64,000 nucleotides of DNA from Amphibalanus amphitrite (Eukaryota > Arthropoda > Thecostraca > Balanomorpha > Balanidae): positions 620,001-684,000 of the forward strand of contig NW_024881531.1 of the NCBI RefSeq assembly GCF_019059575.1. Direction: 5' to 3'. The position numbers and the translations under genes are program-made. Positions 49,559 through 62,135 of the stretch are shown here, one piece after another. The stretch's first letter is position 1; every line of letters begins with the position of its first letter. The notes beneath the pieces are model-generated. The model did no database searches. It saw nothing but the letters and a program-made list of their open reading frames with translations, and was not told the DNA's origin.

Positions 49559-52514
49559 TACTGGGAAACAATCGGGTGTGAGAGAACGAATAACAAAAAG
49601 AAAAAATATGGCGAAGACAGAGGACCAAATTTCCTTTGCCTTTTGGTCATCACAATATGTATGCGAGATTTTCATCTATCGTGTGTCCGCTACGCCCAGC
49701 TGCACCCATCCCTACTGGCCAATGGTGATCAACCTGAGGTCCTTTGTCTCAGGGAGGTCACGACTGAGCTGTCGCCTCTGTTCTAACATCACTAGACACG
49801 TCCGAATCGCCTGGTCGTGACTCCTCACTTGTCAACACCACAGCACAACCAACGAGGCGGGGCCAAGCAGCTCGCCTGTTACCCAAATGTCGCAATAGGA
49901 GTGTTTATAAAACATTTCGATGAACGTGTCCGAATGGTTCACCCGGAGACAAGGGCGCAAATAGCTGTGTTACATTGTTTAATTATTGTCATAGAAATAT
50001 CAAGTGTGTTTCAACTCATGCATATCAGAGGGAATATGCGAAAAGACCGACGGGTTAGGATGAAATTATCAACTAAAAAGGTCTGTTATATCAGATACGG
50101 ATGTGAGACACCTTAGTGCCCGTAGACCGACACAAGGGGCGCGTCTGGGCGGATGTCTTCTGACAATGTTTGGGGTGTTACTGGGTGCGACCCATCCGGT
50201 ATCTGATATTCAACCACTGCTGACTAGGGTCAGGCTGATGGTAACCGAAGTAAACTGAGTCACCGGGGCTCCTGTGGTCACAGGTATCTTTAGGGGTCAC
50301 CTGAAGATCATCGGTGGTCACCTTGTGTTCACTACAATATCATTGAGTTCCTAAGGTGACTGAGTTGTAAGGACATCAAGTCGAGGTCACTGTCGGTCAC
50401 CTAGAGGTCACCATGGATCGGTCACAGGGCGCGCTGCTCGATTTCGTGCAAACTGCCTGAAACATCCAGCCTGCTAACGGGCGGAGTGAGACCGAACGGA
50501 GTCGGACGGAGGTCTCACCTCCGTCCGACGGGCAGAAGCCAGGCCGGACGGAGGCGAAAGCGACTGCCTTATCGAGCTCTGTCACGGTTGGTGCAAACCG
50601 CTCTGGGTTGGTCGGGTTGGTCAATGACCGCCCTGTGCTAGGCGCCCTGCAATGCGCCGTGCCTCCCGACGGCGTGGAGCACGATGGCGGAGTGAAGAGC
50701 GACGAAGTCTGTGAAAGATGTAGTAACTATCGTAGTAACTAGGTATCGAAGTAACTATCGGCTACCTGCCCAGTGCCCAGCCCCGGCTCCGGACTTGTGG
50801 TTATCGCTGATGGTATAATGCTGGTGTGACGACCGACTTCCAACGGTCCGCCACAAGGAAGTAAGGTGTCCAAAAGGCGGGTCGGAGAAAGGGTAAACGT
50901 GACCGCCGACAAATGGAGATGTCCAAGGGCTGTCACGGGCAGCCGCAAATCCTAGAAGTTGAGGACAACAAGAGTTAAAATGAAGGTTTGAGATGAGTGT
51001 CTCCAGATAGGACGTGATGCTAAAGTGGAATTAGGAAAATAAACAGGACTGACCTCTCTCGTGGTAGGAAAACCCATCTTCTGTCGCAACATGTTGTACC
51101 GAGACGATGCACGGCGAATCAGTGAGTTCCAACATAGCATCTTGTCGCTTGATGTATCCGGTCCATTCCTGAAATGCAGTAAGCGCTCGTCAATCAAGCA
51201 GCCTGACAGGATACACCGCACCTTCTGTGTTTCCCGAATATAGCAGCAAATAATACCAGCGAGACAATTGCTGCTGCAGGCTGCTGTACGTACAATAGGC
51301 ACATATTCACGTAAAGGGACGAAGTTCAGTTTTTTTTTTATCTGATCATTCAGTCAGGCCGTCGTGCAAACAAGGTCAAGTTTTATCTCCTACAATGAAT
51401 CCACGTTCCTCCATCCTACGGGGAGCCAAGCCGCACAGGATTAAACGTACCCCCCCCCCCCGCATGTCCCTACCCTCCGACCAATGACGTGACCCAGACT
51501 CGATCACGTGACCGTCCGCGGTCGTGACGGCCGCTGCGCCACGCTGACCGTCCGTGGCGCAGCAGTGGCCATTGTTTGCCGCCGCTGCGCCACGAACGGC
51601 GCGCGCCACACGCCCCGGGGCGGTGACCGCGGGTGCCCCCTGACCCCCATCAGGTCAGTCACCCCGCTCCGGGCGAACCGAGTTTGACCGTAACGGAACG
51701 CGGAAGACGGGCAGACATGGCTGAGATGAAAGCATACGAATTGACTGTTCCCGCACACCCGTTCCGCCGTTCCCATCCTCAGGATATTCAAATATTTCTC
51801 CTCTGCGTCGCAACCTCTTCTCTGGACAGGCAATTTTATCGCTTGCGGGCGGCTCCCATTGGAGCGCACCGCAGCTTCAAAGGGAGCCCACCCCGCCCGT
51901 AGCCGGGTGCAATGAGTGCTTGGGGGGCTGATCGGCCTGTCCTAACGGATGGGCTCAGCCCCAGCGACTCACTAGAGTGCCTGCCCAGAATGTCTCCTCC
52001 TAATTCCTATCATCCTCCCGGCTGTGCAATGGTCTCATTGGGGACCGAAAGGGCCTAACCCAACAAAGCAAACAAAAGTTCCCGCACCATGGGGGTTTTC
52101 CTCCACTAAAACTTAACGGGCTGAGATAAAATAATGTATTTACAGCTGGTAAACACACATCTAGACAAACAAGCAAGGGCTATAGACAAACAGACATAAA
52201 ACATCATGGACAAAACATAGATATGACTAAAAATACATCGACTACTTCTCCATAAATCTGACAACCAAATTGCATAGCTGTTGACAGCTGCTATTTAAAG
52301 CTATTGAAGGATGAAGCAATCACAAGTCACAAAATAAATTATGCCACCAAATGACACAGGGCAACTTACACACCTAGCATAGGTAAGTACATATATCGTG
52401 AGGGAAAGGTATAGGTAAACCGTAAATCGACTAAATCCACAAACTTAATGACAAACTGTATTGCTGCTTCTAAAGGGGCATAACGGTCTATTCAATGACA
52501 AATATCTCACTCCA
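49559..52514. other. Spacer downstream of the second cuticular gene
   Basis: No gene seen. A cluster of GGTCAC half-site-like motifs lies at 50260-50420. An inverted GGAGGTCTCACCTCC-type palindrome lies at about 50500-50525. A GC-rich patch with a C10 run occurs at 51450-51660. Frames of about 116-121 codons at 50952-51302 and 51504-51869 have no recognised domain. Confidence 0.4.
50260..50420 (+). other. GGTCAC half-site cluster
   Basis: Seven or so copies of [A/T/C/G]GGTCAC occur in 160 bases, mostly in the same orientation. They resemble widely spaced nuclear-receptor half-sites; function is unknown. Confidence 0.45.
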
Positions 52515-52539
52515 TCATTGTTCACGGAAGGAGCACATA

Positions 52540-54620
52540 AGTCTGACGTTCCCTCCTTTGGAGAATCCGTTGTTGGTAACAGCAGGAACACCGTACCTTT
52601 CTCCATTGGAGCCACTATTGCTGTAAGCAATAGGGACACCGTAGCTTCCTTCATTGGAGCCACCATTTCTGGTAATAGCAGGCACATCATAGGTTCCTCG
52701 ATTGGAGCCATCATTGTTGGTAACGGCAGGGACACCGTAGCTTCCTCCATTGGAGCCACCATTGTTGGTGACATCAGGGACACCGAAGCTTCCTCCATTG
52801 GAGCCTCCATTGTTGGTAACAGCAGGGACACCGTAGCTTCCTCCATTGGAGCCAGCATTGTTTGTTGGTAACACCAGAGACACCGTAGCTTCCTCCATTG
52901 GAGCCACCATTGTTGGTAACGGCAGGGACACCGTAGCTTCGCCCATTAGAGCCTCCATTGCTGTCAACAGGAGGGGCACCGAAGCTTCCTCCATTGGAGC
53001 CTCCATTGTTGGTAACAGCAGGGACACCGTAACTTCCTCCATTGGAGCCACCATTGTTGGTAACAGCAGGGACACCGTTATAGCTTCCTCCATTGGAGCC
53101 ACCATTGTTGGTGACGGCAGGGACACCGTAGCTTCGCCCATTAGAGTCTCCATTGCTGTCAACAGGAAGGGCACCGAAGCTTCCTCCATTGGAGCCTCCA
53201 TTGGTGGTAACAGCAGGGACACCGTAGCTTCCTCCATTGGAGCCACCATTGTTGGTAACAGTAGGGACACCGTAGCTTCTTCCATTGGAGCCTCCATTGT
53301 TGTCAACAGGAGGGGCACCGAAGCTTCCTCCATTGGAGCCTCCATTGTTGGTAACAGCAGGGACACCGTAGCTTCCTCCATTGGAGCCTCCATTGCTGGT
53401 AACAGCAAGGACACCGTAACTTTCTCCATTGGAGCCTCCATTGTTGTCAACAGGAGGGACACCGAAGCTTCCTCCTCCATTGGAGCCTCCATTATTGCCT
53501 ACAGCAGGGACGCCGTAGCTTTCTCCATTGGAGCCACCATTGTTGTCAACAGGAGGGACACCGAATCTTCCTCCATTGGAGTCGCCATTGTTGCCAAATT
53601 CAGGGGCACCGTAGCTTTCTCCACTGGAACCACCATTGTTGGCAGGGACACCGTAGATTACTCCATTAGAACCACCATTGTTGGTAAAAGAAGGGACATC
53701 GTAGCTTCTTCCACTAGAGCCACTAGTGTTGCCTACAGCAGGGACACCGTAGGAACCTCCATTGGAGCCGCCATTGTTGGTAACAGAAGGAACAGCATAG
53801 CTTCCTCCATTGAAGCCACCATTGTTGGTAACAGCAGGAACACCGTAGGTTCCTCCATTGGGGCCACCATTGTTGGTGACATCAGGGACATCGTAGCTTC
53901 CTCCATTGGAGCCACCATTGTTGGCAACAGCAGGGACACCGTAGCTTTCTCCATTGGAGCCACCATTGTTGGTAACATCAGGGACACCGTAGCTTCCTCC
54001 ATTGGAGCCACCATTGTTAGTAACGGCAGGGACACCGTAGATTCCTCCATTGGAGCCTCCATTGTTGTCAACAGGAGGGACACCGAAGCTTCCTCCATTG
54101 GAGCCTCCATTATTGGTAACAGCAGGGACACCGTAGCTTCCTCCATTGGAGCCGCCATTGTTGTCAACAGGAGGGACACCGAAGCTTCCTCCATTGGAGC
54201 CTCCATTTCTGATAACAGCAGGGGCACCGTAGCTTCCTCCATTGGAGCCTCCATTGTTGCCTACAGCAGGGGCACCGTAGCTTCCTCCATTGGAGCCACC
54301 ATTGTTGTCAACATGAGGGACACCGAAGCTTCCTCCATTTAAGCCACCATTGTTGGTAACTGCAGGGACATCGTAGCTTCCTCCATTGAAGCCTCCATTG
54401 CTGGTGACAGCAGGGACCCCGTAGCTTCCTCTATTGTAGCCACTATTGTTGCCGGTAACAGAAGGGACGCCGTATCTTCTTCCATTGGAGCCTCCATTGC
54501 TAGTAACAGAAGGAACACCATAGCCTCCTCCATTGGAGTCACCACCGTTGCCTATATTAGGAGTGTCGTAGCTTCCTCCATTGCTTCTAGCATCAGGGAA
54601 ATCGTAGCTTTCTTCTATGT
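52540..54620 (-). repeat. 48-bp coding repeat array, about 36-40 units
   Basis: The minus strand carries the same 16-residue unit (GGSYGVPAVTNNGGSN) as the first cuticular gene. Alternating unit types (GGSYGVPAVTNN and GGSFGVPPVDNN) give higher-order periods of 96 and 144 bases. Plus-strand frames of up to 498 codons across it are shadows. Confidence 0.95.
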
Positions 54621-55262
54621 TGCCATTATCCTCAGTACCGTATCTTCCATTGTCGTCCGTGTACCGTACATCGGCGACGAACCCGGACGGTCCTTGGACC
54701 CGGTAGGTGACGTCCTGTTTCCGACCGTCGGGCAGCAGCGCGGCGTACGAGCCCTCGGTCCGGTCCCCGAGACGGTCCTCACGGGAGGTCACCGACACAC
54801 CCGAGTAGGGGTCACTGATGCCGTACTCGACCACGTAGTCGGGGACGGAGAAGTAGTCGCCGGTGTAGTCACTTTTGTAGTCGCCCTCGCCACCGCTGGA
54901 GAATTCATAGGAGCTGAGAGGGAGGATGTCGTAGTCTCCTCCGTTTGAGATTCCGTTTGAACCAGATGGAGCGTTGAAGTTTTCTTGGTATCCATTAGCC
55001 GATGGCCGATCTCCAGCGGCCAGGGCCAGCAGAACCAGCAGAACGATTCGCTGGAATGAAAAAAAAAGAACAATGCATATTGAGGTCAGCAGTTTTTTTA
55101 TAGAATGACAAGACTTTAAGTTCTTAGGAAAGCAATTAGCAAGATGCTATAAAATGGCCACCTATTTATATCCATATAGTGCAGCAAATCGCGTATCATT
55201 GAGATATAAAACTACTATTGCCGTAGAAAGACCTCTCAATTATGCGGCTAACTCACCTTCAT
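52774..55262 (-). CDS. Cuticular protein with N-terminal chitin-binding block and long repeat tail; frameshifted near the end
   Basis: A secreted structural cuticle protein, paralogue of the gene at 14457. Exon 1 is ATG AAG (55257-55262) with donor GTGAGT. The intron is 55051-55256, with acceptor TTTTTCATTCCAG, and exon 2 starts at 55050. In phase 0 this gives signal peptide MKRIVLLVLLALAAG and a product of 760 residues as sequenced. The Rebers-Riddiford block follows early (about residues 72-130, VEYGISDPYSG ... DRTEGSYAALLPDGRKQDVTYRVQG); roughly 580 residues of 16-residue repeats follow. At about 52860-52864 a unit has four extra bases (TTTG on the plus strand), so translation leaves the repeat frame and stops at 52774; the repeat frame itself would continue to a stop at 52515. 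This is a genuine late truncation, an allele, or an assembly error in a repeat. No AATAAA is seen downstream on this strand. Confidence 0.8.
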
Positions 55263-58200
55263 TCCTGAATCTTGCAGCAGCGGTCACCGATCTAGAATGA
55301 TGCCTCCTGAAATCTATATTACTATTTGAGGAGGGTGCGTCTGTCCGTTACCGAGGTCCCGACTTGGTGGTGCTTTGCGTGGACTACAGGCCAGACCGTT
55401 GCACCTAGCCCGGTGAAATTTGCACAACTTATAGATCAAGGATGCGCGACGTGCCTTTGAGGGGACTCAGCTCGATCGGATTGATAGGGAGCGCGTGGCG
55501 CATGCTCAAAAAGTGCAAATTCGCGTCATAGACTTTACATGTATAAATCGGCGTGCGAAATCGGGCGAAAACGGCTAATTTTGGCCGACATGGGTCCAGT
55601 TCCCGTGCAATATCTTGGTGACCAGGGGTCCGACCGGCACGGGGAAAACAGCATCGTGTACAGAATTGAACGGGCTATTGAATGGTGTGCAATGCAGAGG
55701 ATAGCACGCGCCACGTGCACCGGAGAGGGCACTTTTATTTGAAAAATTGCGGTTTTTGAGGGATTTTGGAATTAATTTTATTTTTAGGTGACCGTTAAAT
55801 GGAGCGAGTTGAATCAACGCCTATTTGCAAGAGAAAGGTACCGCCTCTCATATAAAAATTGTGAAAAGCTGATTGATCCAAATCAAGGTGGTGCAAATCA
55901 CAGGAGAAAATGGTGTTTGTCAATTTTGTGCCACTTTATTAATCACACGGGGTTTGCTGCATAACCTGATACCTTTGGCAATTGAATATGGTACCATTGG
56001 ATAGAGCATTCAATTCTGTCCAAGGCTCAGCCTTCATTTTTGCATAATGATCAACAGTATTCTTAAAAATGTAAATGTTACAAACCATTACATTGTCATT
56101 TTTACCGGAATTCATCGATGGCCCTCAAAAGACTTCACGTCAGTTTTCGAATCATTCTAAAGTAGAACGCATGATAATACGACACGGGCACCTCGATGCG
56201 ATGTATCTTTTTTGTTTTATTACAAAATGCTTGGCCGTCAAAAAGAAATCGAACGAAATGGATACCAACCAAATCGACACAGACCAACCCAATACCCACT
56301 GGTCAAAAATAACCCTTCTTCGCGTTGCGGAGCACGCGGGTAACCCTAGTCGATCAACTCTTTATATGCAGAATGCAGATGCCAATGACGGTATCCGTTC
56401 ATGTAAAGCAACCAGGAAAAACACGCAGTCACGATTAACAATTTGAACATATTCAGCTGCCATTTGATTCAGGCAAGCTTCCATTCAATGATCACTGATC
56501 GGTGAGAAACTGGAAAGATCGTGAAGGTCAACGGTAGTAGTAGGCATTAGCACCGAAATCGTGCGTTCCCTGGACATGAACCGGATTGATATGCCGACAT
56601 GTAAAATGGAAATAGATTTTACTGTCGGAAAGTACCTGAAACATATTGAACATATTGATATGTGTCAGAGTAAACGAAAAAAAGTAACTTCCCTGAATGG
56701 CGAATCCTAAACTCCTTGCAGATGTAGCCATCGGCATCCCTCCAAGTCCGGCTAATACCTAGAAGGTTCAAGCTACGAAGCGATGCGTTCTCTAAAAGCA
56801 GCGACCCATCGCCAGATTGTCCTTTCCGTCGTCCATTTATAGCCGGTGACCACATCCGTCCCCGCACGCGCCGCCACCGGTCCCGTGTCGTGTAATCCTC
56901 TAGTAATCGCCGCCACCGGCGCCCGCGTCTGACCACAGCTCTGCCCAGAGCGCCCCCCCCCCCCTCCCCCCTCGGACCAGGACCACTTGTCGTTATTGTC
57001 GCCGGGCCGAGCCGATCCGGCGCTGTTCACAATGAGCCCGGCCCGAGCCGATCGGCCCCGCGGGGGACGCCGCTGCTGGTAATCACGTGCGGATTAGTGG
57101 CACTGCTCACAGATGGCCGCCAGTTTTTGTGGTCGGTCTCATTACGGCAAGTGAGACTCTTATGAGTGTATTTTCACGGGTGTTTGGGCTCACTGACTGC
57201 GGCAGGTATAGGGAGAGCAAGAGGCGGCAGTTTGGGACAGATGGCAGAGTTAGTGACAAATGTTTCGTATCGGTCCTGAGCCTCCTCGATTGGTGTGGTC
57301 CAAAGGAGCAGTGTAATGGAGACAGGGAGGCGGTCTGCTGGACCGTGTAGGATCATCTGATTGCTGATTAAGAGGTATATGCTATGTGAGTCCGATATAT
57401 CTAATAGTGTGACGGGGATTAGTCAGGTCCATATTTTATCTCAGTTAAAAAAATAATTAAGATGCCTTACATAATATATTGGACATACACCCCTCCCCCA
57501 TTTAAAATAGGCCCAAGCAAAGTCATGGTTAGGTACCATCAACAAGTCAATGCTCCGCAATACGTCAGCGGCGCAATATGCGCCGCCGGCTGCTGTCTGC
57601 TTGCCTGTGGCAGACGGCTGCTTCACGTGATTTATCCGTGCCATCTACCCTGACCCCACCCTCTATAACTGGCGCCCCTGGTTGGCGCCCTCAGACCAGC
57701 ACCCTGGCCGGCGCCCTCAGACCAAACCGCCCTGGACTGTGTGCACCCTGGTCCCTGGTCACCAAACGCACGGCGGCAGCCCCTCCCCCGCAGCACATGA
57801 AGACAACACAATCACACAGATATACCCTTATATCCATAACTCACCGGCCGATTTGATATGGTCATGTGACCCTGACAGCTCTGGCCTCTGACGACCGCAA
57901 TGGGATGAACTGCGCCCAAGAGAGGAAGCCTACTGAGACCTAGACATTGCTAGAGGTCGGCCCGATGGATCGCGTGCTTTTTCACATGTCTGGCATGATT
58001 GAGCCAGGTTATTTGTCATCACAATTCACATTCACGGTAGAAGTTTATGGTTGGACCCTGTCAAAGTTTGAATGATGAACCGACTAAATATCAGCTCAGC
58101 AGGCCATAGGAGTCAATGACATTATAAGTCACATATCTACGTACCGACTGATGCAAACACAAGCCAAACACCAGCCCCGTTAGTCGCTCACCCTCTCCCT

Positions 58201-60590
58201 CCTCGCCATCCGCCCCTCTGCTCTCCGCACGGCCCTCGGCGAGTGATTGAACCCGCCGGGCCCACCGGCTCATGCTCGGCGGACATCGGGATTCGGGTCG
58301 CACCGCTCATTTCCGCACACAATCCGGGAGTCCATTTCCTGGCTGTGCGGAGTGCGGTAGTCACGCGGGCGGCGGTGCGGAAGGCAGCGGGCGCCGCGCC
58401 GCGCCGGTGCGGTCAGCCCCAGCCCTCTGATAAGCGACGGCGACCGGTTAGAGATACAGTCGGACGACAGGGGAGGGGTGGGGTGTCCGAACGGTGACGA
58501 GGGGACGAATGGTGGGGAGTGTTAGCGGAGGCAAATGGGAGCTGAGACTGAGGGAGAGCGGTATGCCCAGGGATGCGAAAAGAAAGGGTATTATAAATGA
58601 GAGCAGATAATGACACTTCTCTTGGGCGAAGATCAGAGACATCAAGCTAACCTATTTATATGTAGGAACCCGGCAGCCCCAAAGGCACAGCTCCGTATCC
58701 CCGGAAGTACTTGATCTCCTGTCTAACTTCCTGTGCGCCCCGATTTGAACAGTTGACAGATTTCATCTCAACTCAGCGTCAGCAATAGCGGAAATGTCCG
58801 CACTCGGCGGCCGCGAGCAGGAACAGCGGGCCGGCACGTTTCGCGGAAGAACTGCAAAATGCTGGCCTCACCAGAACACCTCACTGGCTTCCAGCCCTGG
58901 TTGAGCCCGTTTGTGCGAAAGTAAGAATCTTTAACAAATAAACGGTTATTTACCGGTAAACCGGTCATTTTATGACAAAGTCGCTGCTTCAGTTCGTGCA
59001 TCACTCGCCACCGACTATAGGCACACTACACACGATATATCAACAGCCCGAGTACCAGCTGACAGTTGTCCTCAATCGAACCATCGATCCAAAGTCAGCG
59101 TCGTGTCCAGTGGCCTCCTTTGCTCGCCGCGGGACGCAGGGCTCTGCCAGCTGCGACCCCAGCCCCTCACCACGTCCATCCAGGGGCGGGCGGCTCACGC
59201 ACAGCCAGCGGTCTCCGCTGATGAACCGACCGGCGACCACCGAATCGCCGACTGCAGCGTCCAGCCGGGCCGCGTGGCCGGTCTCCAGGTCGGCCAGCTG
59301 ACGGGTGCCGTCTCAGCCCTCGCCGAGCCGATCTGGCACCGGCGGCGGCCTTCCGGCGGCGCGTCCAGCCCGGCGGCAGCTGACGCGGCGGCCCCGGCGC
59401 TGTCTTGGCGCCTGACCTTGCCGAAGACGCCAGCGAGGCACCATCGGCACCGCCGCCTCCTGCTGACCCATCACGTAGTAGCCGTCCGCGCCCTAGTAGC
59501 AAGCTCCGCAAAATCAACTCATTCAATCGCGCCTGCCAACACGTGCCGATCCAGGCGTCCGACAGCCAGTGCCGCCTAGCGGACAAATCGACAAATGATA
59601 GTTTCAGAAGGCAGAGCGTAGCGGCGCTAGAAGCTTGAGGAGATGCAAATTTTCGGGAAATGCTGTTTTGGCACTTTTCCAGCTGATGCATCTACGTGCG
59701 CGGATGATCGTCTTTCGTTCTCTCAAAGTGAAAGGTGAAAAGGTCATTGAAAAGGTGAATTCGAATGATGTTATCCATGCCAATACATTACGGAGCAGCT
59801 TCCCTTTGCTCTTACCTTGATCCCAATCCAGTCAAAAGCCTCGTCATCATTAGTCTTCATCGGGGAATAGAAAAAGAGAGGACGCCGACGGCGATGGGCG
59901 AATTAAGCTGTTGATTGCTGCACGTTGTGAATCTTTGAGTGCATATTGACAATCCGTATTGCACTTTGCAATATATTTGTTATACAAAATTTGTTTTCTC
60001 AAACCTCCCGCCCCCGCCGCTCCCGCGCCACCAAATCCTCACTCACTGTATATATTTGTTGATTGACAAATAAAGTTCAATGACGTCATAAGACCTATAT
60101 TCGTGAGCAAAAAGACGTTCTTTGATTGGTGGTTAGTGCCACTAACAAATTAACGTGCGTGGTGATTGGCTCATAATATAAATATTTTATGACAAATTAG
60201 AAAAGTTTTATGTAAGCTGCGGTGTAATGCGGCTCCCTTGGAGTCCTCAAAGGAAAATATGTATATTTTCCGAGTTTTGAAAGCTTTGGGTTAGTGTTTG
60301 ATGATAAATTTGGCCAAATTGAGATATTTATGAAATGCTTATGAGATTGAGGTGTAGCATACCTTGGTGCATGTCTTGGTGCCTGGTGGAAGATAAGACT
60401 AAAACTAAAAGGGTCCGAGTGTCTTGCTCACTTTCGTAATGTTTGGTGCAGAGGCTTTCACGCATTAACCAATCATTGCATAGTTCAAACCTATGCATGC
60501 TGCATTGGCTGCAAGCAGCATGCTGATTCATGGCTGATGATGACGTGGCTGCATTCCTCAGCAAGGCACACATAACATTCCTCTGCAAGG
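55263..60590. other. Spacer between the second cuticular gene and RMI1
   Basis: No gene is supportable. The first 100 bases are 5' UTR and promoter of the minus-strand cuticular gene, with a weak TATA-like AATATAG at about 55313-55320 (minus). GC-rich islands lie at 56820-57080, 58150-58500 and 59090-59480. A frame at 59405-59638 ends with a basic KLRKINSFNR segment but has no acceptor or start support. A C/T-rich homopolymer run is at 56949-56968. Confidence 0.4.
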
Positions 60591-61518
60591 CCCGACTGGA
60601 AAAAATGCACGCTTTCGTCGAGAACTCGAGCGTAGTTGGGCGTTTGCGCCGAAAATTTTCGGCGTACTTCGGCGTAAATCGACGGCTTGTGCTGAAATTT
60701 TCGGCGTACTTCGGCGTAAATCGCGAAAAAAACGTCCGGGGGTGGCACCAACCCCCCTCGGCCGGCGAGGGTTAAATGTCTTCGGGAGTTAAAGATCTTA
60801 AATATCACTTATCTTGTCTCGTGTTCGTCTCAGGGTATTTAAGTCATGTTCAGTGAACCTGATTGCGACTCTCCCACGGCGGGAACAGTTCACCGATCCA
60901 GAGTGAGGTTATGGATTGTCGAATCCCCTAGTTCAGATAACGTATGCTATCGTGTGCGTACCTATTGACCGTTGTGATTCCTGTATTTCCGGCGTGTGGT
61001 TTGTGAGCGGACGCTGGCAATCGGTCCCGCGTGGCCTGGTATCTGCCCGATCCCATCGGCCGTGCTTGCACCACGCCTGTTGAAGGCCCCGTCAGGCGTC
61101 AGTCACCGGCTGGGCACTACTGCTGATCAGAGCCGGGCAACAAAATAAAGGTTACGTTATGGAACATGCCAGTGAGTTTGTGAGTCAGGAGATTTTGTGA
61201 TAGGGAACCCTGGTGCTCGGTCCCGCATGGCCTGCTGATGTCTTTTGTCTGCCCGATCCCGTCGACCGTGCCAACAACCGTCTGTAGACAGTAGTCACTG
61301 GAAGACAGTCACACACACACGCCAGCCCCCCCCCCTCCACCCCCCTCGACGAAAAGTGCGTGGCTACAGCCTGCAGCCATCAGTAAGCCTGGAAAATTTT
61401 CGGCGCATGAAGCATGGCTTGGTAAAATAATTTCGGCGCATAAACCCTTGCGCCGAAATTTCGGCGCATCACCTCCGCCGAGAACTTCAGCGTAGTGGAG
61501 GCATTTTTTCCAGTCGGG
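60591..61518. mobile_element. 928-bp DNA transposon with perfect 8-bp target duplication
   Basis: Termini CCCGACTGGAAAAAATGC (left) and GCATTTTTTCCAGTCGGG (right) are exact inverted copies, flanked on both sides by CTGCAAGG (60583-60590 and 61519-61526). An 8-bp duplication is typical of the hAT superfamily and also of P elements. Just inside the left end, a unit of about 31 bases (ATTTTCGGCGTACTTCGGCG...) is repeated twice, and TTTCGGCGCAT occurs several times inside the right end. The centre has a diverged duplication of a CGGTCCCGCGTGGCCTG...CCCGATCCC segment (about 61022-61065 and 61218-61262). There is no transposase frame. Confidence 0.9.
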
Positions 61519-62031
61519 CTGCAAGGCACTCTTTGCGTAACGAGAAATCGAATATTTTTGTCTAGGGTGATTGTTGGGTTGTAAAAGCTCCTGATTTGTG
61601 CTTGTCTCAGCTCAAGCTACAAAACTGCTATTTCAGTTCAAAATCCCATGTTTAAAGTGAACTTTTTCCTTTAATGATTGAAACTGATTGCTCACTAATT
61701 GCTAGAATATTAAATTAGAATTTATTTTGTGCCTAATTGAAAGCAACAGCAAATAGCAAAATGTGCTAATTTATGGTGTCTTGGCTGTTCCAGCTCACTC
61801 AGCTTATAACAGCTTTGATGGAACTGAAATGTGGAAACTGGAGAACATTCATTAAACTATTAAAAGTTTTTTTTTTTGCAAACAGAGCTGACTGAAGTGC
61901 TGAAGTGATTGGTCAGGCTTTTCTATCAGTTCAGTGCACTGCAGCAGAGACATGTCTGCAGCTACATTTACATGCCATTAATCATTTCATGATTACTATT
62001 TACTAACCAAACCATTGCTGTCTTTTTCAGA
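61519..62031. other. AT-rich sequence, probably a 5' UTR intron of RMI1
   Basis: AT-rich DNA with poly(T) at 61867-61878, ending in CTGTCTTTTTCAG at 62019-62031, a good splice acceptor just upstream of the RMI1 start. This suggests that an untranslated first exon lies further upstream; I could not place it. Confidence 0.5.
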
Positions 62032-62043
62032 AATCGCTTATCA

Positions 62044-62106
62044 ATGGCTGACTCCTTGGTGGGCTATAAAGTCTCATGCCTTCACTGGTACCGTGAGGGT
62101 TACTGA
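62044..62106 (+). promoter_or_regulatory. Upstream open reading frame in the RMI1 leader
   Basis: After the acceptor at 62031 the first ATG (62044) opens a 20-codon frame that stops at TGA 62104-62106, 29 bases before the RMI1 ATG. Its context (A at -3 is absent, G at +4 present) is moderate. If the leader is as inferred, it could lower RMI1 translation. Confidence 0.4.
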
Positions 62107-62135
62107 TTGTATTCACTGAACCCTGTGCTGGTCCA

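Noticed and set aside
50952-51302. 116-codon minus-strand frame rich in Cys
   Set aside because: No domain, no exon signals and ordinary composition; probably a chance frame.
52846-54342. 498-codon plus-strand repetitive frame
   Set aside because: Antisense shadow of the cuticular repeat array, whose 48-base period keeps all frames open.
52540-54620. CRISPR-like array of regular direct repeats
   Set aside because: The repeats are contiguous, have no unique spacers and code for a protein in a eukaryotic gene.
59103-59638. Plus-strand protein of 158 codons or a 77-codon frame with KLRKINSFNR
   Set aside because: Overlapping frames in a GC-rich island; no splice acceptor or supported start, and no recognised domain.
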